From the NCBI GenBank assembly GCA_009801015.1, contig VHZZ01001792.1, positions 23,812 through 66,994 on the forward strand: a stretch of 43,183 nt of DNA, read 5' to 3'. A program made the translations under genes and the position numbers. Positions 36,502 to 43,183 of this stretch are shown here, in pieces. The notes under the pieces were generated by a model. That model worked only from the letters and a program-made list of their open reading frames with translations. It had not been told where the DNA came from and ran no database searches. This DNA comes from Silene noctiflora (lineage: Eukaryota; Streptophyta; Magnoliopsida; Caryophyllales; Caryophyllaceae). Position 1 is the first letter of the stretch. Every line of letters begins with the position of its first letter.

Positions 36502-37188
36502 AGGATACGGCAGAAAATCATCATAGAGTACACTGTACAGCATAGTTTTACACTCAAAATTAATCCGACATATGAGCAGGGACGTAGGCGCACTATCTAG
36601 GGTGCGGTCTCAAGACGTAGCAACTTCCAATACGATATAAATAGTACATGTAGAAATATTACTGATTTTGATATATAAGACTACATTTGACATACTCTGT
36701 ATTAAACGTTTCAAACTGAAATATTTCAATTTTTTCTAACTATATCACTGCTGATATACGACATCCAGCAAACAGTCAAGAATGCAGAAGGTTACATGAC
36801 AAATCCGACTTACGGAGTACTACCTTGCGACTCTTGGGACTAAATAAACATCAATATATCCCTAAACTATTACAATACCAAACACAACTTTAGAAGTAAA
36901 CAAGATTGCTCGGATTTACTTCCATGTTTCCGCCACAACTTTATTGTATAAATTTTAGCTTTGATAGTAAATTCGTGTTGTCACAATCGGGTAAACTAAT
37001 ATGAAGCTGACGGGGTTTGAACCCAGGTCATCACTCGTCAATACCACCTCTCTCATGCCTTTACCAGTAAACCGTCAAATTCTTTTTCAACGGCCTTATA
37101 TGTTATTACAACCGACGTAATTAAAACCGCTTCGTTGTCGAAAACAACTACAAAAACGGATTAAGAAAAAGAGGAAAGACAGAATCAG
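36502..37188. other. 3' UTR and spacer before the ASCH gene
   Basis: No gene seen. A tRNA-related relic lies at 37005-37073 on the minus strand. The ASCH leader begins somewhere after about 37080. Confidence 0.5.
37005..37073 (-). repeat. tRNA-derived (SINE-like) relic, copy 1
   Basis: On the minus strand it contains GGTTCAAACCCCGTCAGC, close to a Pol III B box (GGTTCGANNCC), preceded about 40 bases upstream by TGGTAAAGGCATGAGAGAGG, a weak A-box candidate. A related copy lies at 37681-37760. Confidence 0.45.
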
Positions 37189-40100
37189 ATGGAAAAAGAA
37201 AGAGAGAATATAGCATCAGGATCACCAGGGATCAACCCAGTTAAACTGAATGACTGCATTGAACAACTTCTTGAGTTTATTCTTCAAGCTTTCATCAATG
37301 GCACCCATGATTTTGACCTTGGTTTATCAACTAGCTTCTGTGCTACTCTTCTAAACCCTAATCATGATCATGAAGTTCATCAATTTCAATCTGAAACCCC
37401 TCCCATTTCTTCTGGTGATTTCAATTAACTCATCTTTCTTTGCTGTTTCTACTTATTGATTGTAAAGTTTTGATCTTTATATTAAAAGTTTGATTTTTGA
37501 TTGATTTTATGATTGCCCAATTAGATGTTTGGATCAGACATATGTTTACTGTTTATAAAATTTGTGAATACTTGTGAGTTTAGTAGCTCTAGTACTGTAT
37601 AATTCGGAGTTTATTTTCGCAGTACGCAAAACTCGTGATACAGGCGACATTGATTATATGAACTTTTTTTAGTGTAAAAGGATCTGCAAGGGCAATTTTA
37701 ATGCTGACGGGATTTGAACTTAGGTTACGAGTAACAGTACCATTGATATCTGCAGGTTGATTTTTTATATAATGTTCTGGGGTTTATGTAGGGTTGCCAT
37801 TGTATCCACTATACAAGAGTTTGGCTTCTGCTTTGCACCAGTGTATTACGTCTGGATCATTCGTTTGTGTGTTTGAGACGGCGCCTCCTATGTCTGAAGA
37901 TGATTCATTGAAAGAATTGAAAGAAAAATGGAATGAGTTAGTCTCAGTGAAAGGGTTTGAATTAGAGAATGTAAGTTTACACCACCGTGTTTTCGTACGA
38001 TTTGTTCTTTTACTTTTCTTGGTTTGTTGCCTTGTTTAACCTAAATATGTTTTCTGTATTCTACTTCAATTAGTTGTTGAACAGCATACGGTTTGAACTT
38101 CATGTTCAGGAGCCATATTTCACACAACTGAAAGGTTTGACCGCAAACTTTGACAAAATTTATTGAACTACATAGTCTTCTTGCTTTAATTTCGATTTTT
38201 GGCTTGTGAAGCTATTATAATGGTCAAACCTTAGTATGAATGTACATTTTGTGTAGACGGCCTGAAAACAGTTGAAGGAAGATGTGCTGTTGGTAACTAT
38301 AACCGGTATACCTCCATACACTTGATATTTTCTATATTATGACTCTTCGTGCGTCACCATCCGTTTTGTTTTGTTTTTCCGGTTCAATCTTTCTGCATGA
38401 TATGATCTCAGTTACACTTAGGGGGCGTTTGATTGGGGTCTATAAGAAAGGGAAAGGGAAATAAAGTTACTGATTTCCTTTGTCGGTGTTTATTTGACAC
38501 AAACAAAGGGAATGAAACTCCCTTCCTTACCGCTCAATCCATCTAACTCCTTACCCCCCCACCCCCCAAGGTATGAGATTTCATTACCCTTGTTACCTTT
38601 CAACCACCTTATTCACCAACCACCACACTTGCGGCTACCACCACACCAACCATCACCATAACGCCGCCACCACCACCACTACACCACCGCCATGACGCAA
38701 CCACCACCATCACCACCGCCATGACGCAACCCACCTAAACCACCCGTACAACAAAATAAACCACAACCCACCAATCTTCTCTCCAAGTACCCCAAACCGT
38801 CGGATTTCGAGGGTAGGGGAGAGTTTTTTTAGGGTGAAGAGTGACTGTTGTGGTGTTGGAGTGGGGTGGGGCGGCGACGGCAAGTGGGCGACAGTGTCGG
38901 GTGGGGCGATGTGGTGGGGTCTCAGTAGTAGTGGATGAGGAGACGATGGTTGCAGCCATTTGTGAGTAAATAAGTGGTTGTTTGTGGTGGTGTGTGTTAA
39001 TGGTAGGATTGAGAGTGGGTGGACCATTAATTCTCTTTCTTGATGTAACCAAACAACTAGTTAAGTTTTAAGTAATCCTTTACCTTTCCCCCTCTTACCC
39101 TTTCTGGTTTCCTTTTCCTTTCCCTTTCTCTAACCAAACGCCCCCTTAATGTAATCGCTTCTATGATTACAATAAGAATCAACTTATCTGATTTGTTTTA
39201 TGCTTGAAATGCCATGAAGTCTATCATCTTTGGCTGTACAAAGTACAGAGCAATTGCCAACTGGATGTCTTTTGTTTTGACTTCGCGTGTCTTTTCAGAA
39301 TTGGATCAGGAGATCTGATTTTCTTCAACAAATGCTTGATGCTTGAGGTTCAGGTAATCCTGTTCTCGTGATGTATTTATGTAGATATATATGTGCATGG
39401 ACATACTAAGAAATTTGTCAAGAAAATGCTTGCATCTAGGATGTCCGCCGGCATGCATCGTTTTATAAAATGTTGGAAGCTGAAAGTTTGGAGAAAGTCC
39501 TTCCAGGTGTGCTGACCATTGAAGAAGGTATAGTTTTAGTTACTGATTTAAATGATTTACAGGACATTTTATCACCTACATTTTATCACCTACACTTCAC
39601 TTTGGTCTGTACCTCTTATCGATACATGCTGATGCTTTAGGATTCAAGATAAGTCAAATGCTTTGGATTTGTATATGACTATTAGATATGTCGTGTTCAG
39701 GTGTACAAATATACAGGAATTTCTACTCCAAGGAAAAAGAGCAGTCGAATGGTGTCCTCGCAATTTGTGTTAGCAAACCTGCTTCTCAGCCTTACAGTGT
39801 ACTATCTGACATTATTGTAGTAAGTAATTTCACTTACTTATGTCCTGCTTTGTATTCCTCTGATTTTATCATATATGTCAACGAATACTCATAAATTCAT
39901 AGTTTGTATTTCCTCATCCCCATTCTTTCTTTGCATGAAACGTCTAAAATAATTCGTCATGAAGCATTTTTTCTTATCCCAGTTAAACAAATTTAATAAC
40001 ATCAGAGTTTTATGATTTACGAGGTTAATTATATTCCGGACTTCATATTTGTTATAAAGCATGATGTTTTATGTTGTTGATTGTGCAAGAGAGCCTTCAG

Positions 40101-42458
40101 TTTTTCATGTTACTTTAAACTCGGTAATTGTCTATATAGCATCATTGTTCTCAGAATAAATTTGTTAGTTATGGAAGAGAGCTTTCAGTAATGAATGTCA
40201 TGTTTTCTAAAGATGCAGCAAATTTTAACTACTATGTCTTATTATTTTCGGATTCAGGGCCTTGGTTATAAGGGGATTCAGAGCCTCCTCGGCCTTAAGC
40301 ATACTACTGGAACAATACCAGAGGCACTTCCACCACCAAGATCAACTCTGTTGTCATCATTTACGTTACCCCAAAATCCCAATGTAAGAAGAATTTAAAA
40401 TATGTTATTTTTCGTCTTCACCTCTTTTACAAATTTACGGTGAACCTTGTTACGGATTAAAGTATCGTATGGCTTATTTAAATTTCCTCATGTGAATTTT
40501 CACAACATCTGTGTTTGTCCATTATTGGAGTTGGATGCATGGTTTTAATACGGGATGTTGATCCGATCGCAGACGTGGTAACAGCCACGAAATATCTAGC
40601 TGGATGTTGCAAATATAACATTAAGGGGATCACAGCTTGTGCTGCTGCTGCCAGAATTTGAAAACGTTTATCAACTGTGTTAAATTTCCCCTTCTTAAAA
40701 ATACGAAACTTGAGCTGATTTCAATGTTTTCACCATTGCAAGTACACATGTTTCCTTGTATTTCTTTCCCATAAACAACTCATGGTGGTACATATTAAGG
40801 CTGAAATACATGCGAAAATGACGTGATATTCCGGAATATAGGTTGATGCTGTCAAATATTAACCTTTGATGCTGTCAAATATTAACCTTTTTCTATGGAG
40901 CGTTACATACCGGTAATAATGTAATTGTAGCATGAAATTCCATTACGTAACATAACATGAACTTTTTTTCTATGAAGCCTCCAAGAGTGGGTCAGTACTT
41001 ACATTATCTTGCAGGGGTTGGATACTGGAAATCATTGTACTGTAATATTTTGATACGCATACATAAATTTATTACTTAATCTGTAGATGAGCTTCTTCGG
41101 CTGTCAGAATTTTAAACCCCACTACTGGTCTCTTGTATGATTGTCACGACATTGAGCAGGCTAATTATTTTGCTTTTTGATTTGAGGTTAAAGGTTGCTC
41201 ATTGACTGACGGTGCCAGGGCATTGAGTAAGCATGTCAATAGATGCAGCAGCCAGTATTGGGGTAAACTTGAAGGAAACGGTCAGTATGCAGTACCTTTT
41301 CTGCGTACTTCTTCATTCTACAAAGTGTGTGCTGTTGAGAAATTCCTATGCTGTCACTAGCTACAAAATCCTTTTTGTTCTTAGGCTGCATTGTACAGTA
41401 TTCTTAGTTTTCGGTTATATTATTCTTAATATCTATGTTTTCTGTTTCCCTGGTATCGGGATTACAGTAACTGTACACACTGTCATCCTTTGCACTGTGA
41501 GCCGAGTAGAATTTCCCATTTCACTGCCTTAAGAATGTATTTTTATTTCCTGCATGAACGCCATTTGTAGTCGCCCGAGTCCTGTATTCTTGTAGTGGTT
41601 GATTTGAAGCCGTCTGTTCTCATTTCTCGACTACTGATGGGGAGTCGGTTGCTTTTGTTGTAGTTCATGTGCACATATTCTCGGGTAGCTAGAAATTTGT
41701 CAGGTTTTTTATTTGCATTTTTAATAGTGAAGGGTTGTTTCTAAGAGCTCTACCCGCAGAAACAGTTGATGATCAGACACTCTCTTCTCTGATCTCCAGA
41801 CACTCTCTTCTCTGATCTCCAGATTTGACTAAAAATCAGCTGGCCATGAAGGTGATAACCCAAATTCTGGATCATTGTAAATGGTTGAATGTGCATATTG
41901 TCCGTCCACATGGCGCCGTCTTTGAAATACGTGTTCCCGAAGGTTATGGTGCTCGGTGGTCCAGCAATGGGACCAAGGTAATTCCTGCCTGCTATTTTTT
42001 CCCTTTTACGCACCATGAAATACTAGTGCTTCAGTTAAGCTTGATATATGACCTTGCCTGCCTGATTCTCTGCTTTTCTAAAACAACGATACTAGCTATA
42101 TTTACTGTAATTAATTCCTGATAGTTGATTCTCTGCCCAAAGTTCAGGTATACACACCTGAACTTAAAATGGCCTGACCCAAACCCGACCAGGTTTGACC
42201 TACCTGTCCGACCTGAATGACCCATTTGCCGGGTCTAGTCTTGGGCCTAATATAGTGTGTCTAGTCACGCCAGGAGGATTGTTATGTCGAGTCCCCACAC
42301 AAATTGATCAGTGACGTCTTGTCAGTAAAACATTCTACTACAATTGTAATTTCTTGGAGGTTTTCTTTCTAACACATCAGCTCTGCTTCTGTGCTCAGTT
42401 CATCGGATTTCTGGAACCGTACATGGAAGATGGTCATTCGAAGAAATGGAGACACTAA
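37189..42458 (+). CDS. ASCH-domain protein (plant RNA-binding ASCH family)
   Basis: ASCH domains have a PUA-like fold and are thought to bind RNA; the plant protein's target is unknown. Exons: 37189-37414, 37792-37970, 38074-38134, 38257-38305, 39299-39353, 39440-39527, 39701-39819, 40258-40383, 41187-41280, 41823-41977, 42399-42458; in frame, 403 aa. The ASCH domain spans about residues 136-250: IRFELHVQEPYFTQL, the signature GxKxxExR (G157, K159, E162, R164, in GLKTVEGR), GSGDLIFF, VRRHASFYKMLEAESLEKVL and IYRNFYSKEKEQ. The C-terminal plant extension (260-403) has SLTDGARALSKHVNR, VHIVRPHGAVFEIRV and KFIGFLEPYMEDGHSKKW. From memory it matches Arabidopsis At2g43465/At3g03320. Exon 9 uses a weak acceptor (TTTGAG/GTTAAAG), chosen because the next AG would bring an immediate stop. 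Exon 10 has a duplicated acceptor. Intron 4 holds a MITE. Confidence 0.9.
37681..37760 (-). repeat. tRNA-derived (SINE-like) relic, copy 2, in ASCH intron 1
   Basis: The minus strand reads AGTTCAAATCCCGTCAGC, matching copy 1 (37005-37073) around the B-box-like motif, with a similar upstream layout. It sits in intron 1 of the ASCH gene in antisense orientation. Confidence 0.45.
38421..39145. mobile_element. PIF/Harbinger-like MITE, ~725 bp, in ASCH intron 4
   Basis: The left end GGGGGCGTTTGATTGGGG and the right end, reverse complemented, GGGGGCGTTTGGTTAGAG are long terminal inverted repeats, both continuing with AGAAAGGGAAA-type sequence. TTA flanks both ends (38418-38420 and 39146-39148). 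The left half is ACC/CCA-rich on the plus strand and the right half GGT/GTGG-rich, so it could fold into a long hairpin. Open frames inside are low-complexity and not credible as genes. Confidence 0.85.
41775..41820 (+). repeat. 23-bp tandem duplication of a splice acceptor (ASCH exon 10)
   Basis: A 23-base unit (starting AGACACTCTCTTCTC) is repeated exactly at 41775-41797 and 41798-41820, followed by AGATTTGAC. Each unit carries a pyrimidine tract before an AG, giving two candidate acceptors at 41799 and 41822. Only the downstream one keeps the frame. Confidence 0.85.
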
Positions 42459-43104
42459 ACCCTTGTGACAGACACAAGTTACCATACATTGACTCGAGCT
42501 ACAAAAGGAACACTTTGTGCCGGCCGGAGTTACACTGTATTTCTCTTCTGTACTAGATAACAACCTCAAGATAAAAGAATTCACAAGTCCTCCTGTAGCA
42601 TTCATTTTTTTTTTTCGTTTTTGTTATGAACCATTCATGTCCTAATTTCTTCAACATTACACCAGTGTCTCAATGAGTCCTGTAAATTGTAGGGTATGGA
42701 AGGCTTTAACTTAATCAACCTCGACTAAAAATGTTCTCAGGATGGTGTACAATGGCGTGGTACGCCTTAAGCAGTAGTGATGTCTTTTCAAGATGACAAT
42801 AGGGCTTAGTCTGAAAATGGTGTTTGTTATTTTGCATTTTGTTTTGTTTACAGACAAGTTGTTAGTTGTGCCTTTTTGCTTTAATCTCTTCATCTGTTGG
42901 CCATCTTTATGTTTCCAAAAGAGGGAAAATGGAGCCATGGAGGGTAGGCATCTTGTCATTTTTAGCTCCTGATGGACATTGACATGTTCGAATTCGAATA
43001 TCTACGTTTTTTTTTTCATTTTAGGCCGTTCCATTTGATTATCAACTTTCGTTTTAACTACTTCGTATTTGAAAAGACTATTTAGGCATGAACTTATTGA
43101 TTTA
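42459..43104. other. ASCH 3' UTR and downstream spacer
   Basis: No gene seen. A possible polyadenylation signal (ATAAAAG) lies near 42570. The spacer runs to the TTA that starts the last element. Confidence 0.5.
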
Positions 43105-43183
43105 GGCTCTGTTTGACAAGGTATTTCAGGTACCTGATTTGGTCAAAGTAGCTTATTTGACCAAAATTTCAGGTACCTTATTT
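43105..43183. mobile_element. Start of a TTA-flanked MITE cut by the window end
   Basis: TTA (43102-43104) is followed by GGCTCTGTTTGACAAGG, a start like that of the MITEs at 531 and 38421. Inside are two copies of CAGGTACCT around a TTTGGTCAAA/TTTGACCAAA inverted pair. The right end lies beyond the window. Confidence 0.5.

Noticed and set aside
37015..37035. Functional tRNA gene suggested by GGTTTGAACCC
   Set aside because: No cloverleaf arms or acceptor stem can be formed around the B-box-like word; only a relic is supported.
38710..39052. Two overlapping minus-strand open frames of 105 codons
   Set aside because: Both lie inside the intronic MITE and encode low-complexity Pro/Thr/His tracts caused by ACC/GGT repeats.

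Overview
The window is plant nuclear DNA. It carries six multi-exon protein genes with GT-AG introns, recognisable plant protein families, and AT-rich intergenic DNA with MITEs, a Helitron and SINE-like relics. The frequent 'ACTCCGTA/CGGAGTA' strings and the style of the small repeats suggest a core eudicot, possibly Caryophyllales; this is a hunch from base composition and repeats, not a proven assignment. There is one undetermined base (n) at 18886. I assembled all six gene models by hand from splice sites and reading-frame continuity; each gives an uninterrupted protein.

Layout, left to right. 1-2069: gene-free DNA with two small TTA-flanked MITEs inserted back to back. 2070-5493 (+): PEX13, a peroxisomal import docking protein (304 aa, 5 exons). 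6352-13985 (+): a TBC-domain Rab GTPase-activating protein (695 aa, 10 coding exons) with upstream start codons in its leader. 16475-18044 (-): an atypical class III peroxidase (339 aa, 4 exons) whose distal catalytic histidine is replaced by serine. 18045-25806: about 7.7 kb with no gene, holding a complete-looking non-autonomous Helitron right next to the peroxidase promoter, three related small TIR elements and a tandem repeat. 25807-31884 (+): a SANT/Myb-like DUF3755 protein (260/261 aa, 7 exons). 33853-36501 (+): a five-pass membrane protein with tweety/prominin-like topology (509 aa, 10 exons). 37189-42458 (+): an ASCH-domain protein (403 aa, 11 exons) with a MITE of about 725 bp in intron 4. 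The window ends inside the start of another MITE-like element.

The genes do not form a pathway: peroxisome import, vesicle traffic, a secreted haem protein, a nuclear protein, a membrane protein and an RNA-binding-type domain protein. What links them is position. From memory, TBC, YSDC-type peroxidase and ASCH genes lie close together near Arabidopsis At2g43465-At2g43490, while PEX13 and a DUF3755 gene are neighbours near At3g07560-At3g07565. The window looks like an ancestral gene block in which these two Arabidopsis neighbourhoods are interleaved. I found no convincing new multi-gene system. The most interesting signals are the peroxidase active-site change, the Helitron at its promoter, the stacked MITEs, candidate splice-choice sites (NAGNAG and a duplicated acceptor), an overlapping uORF, and a dispersed SINE-like family.
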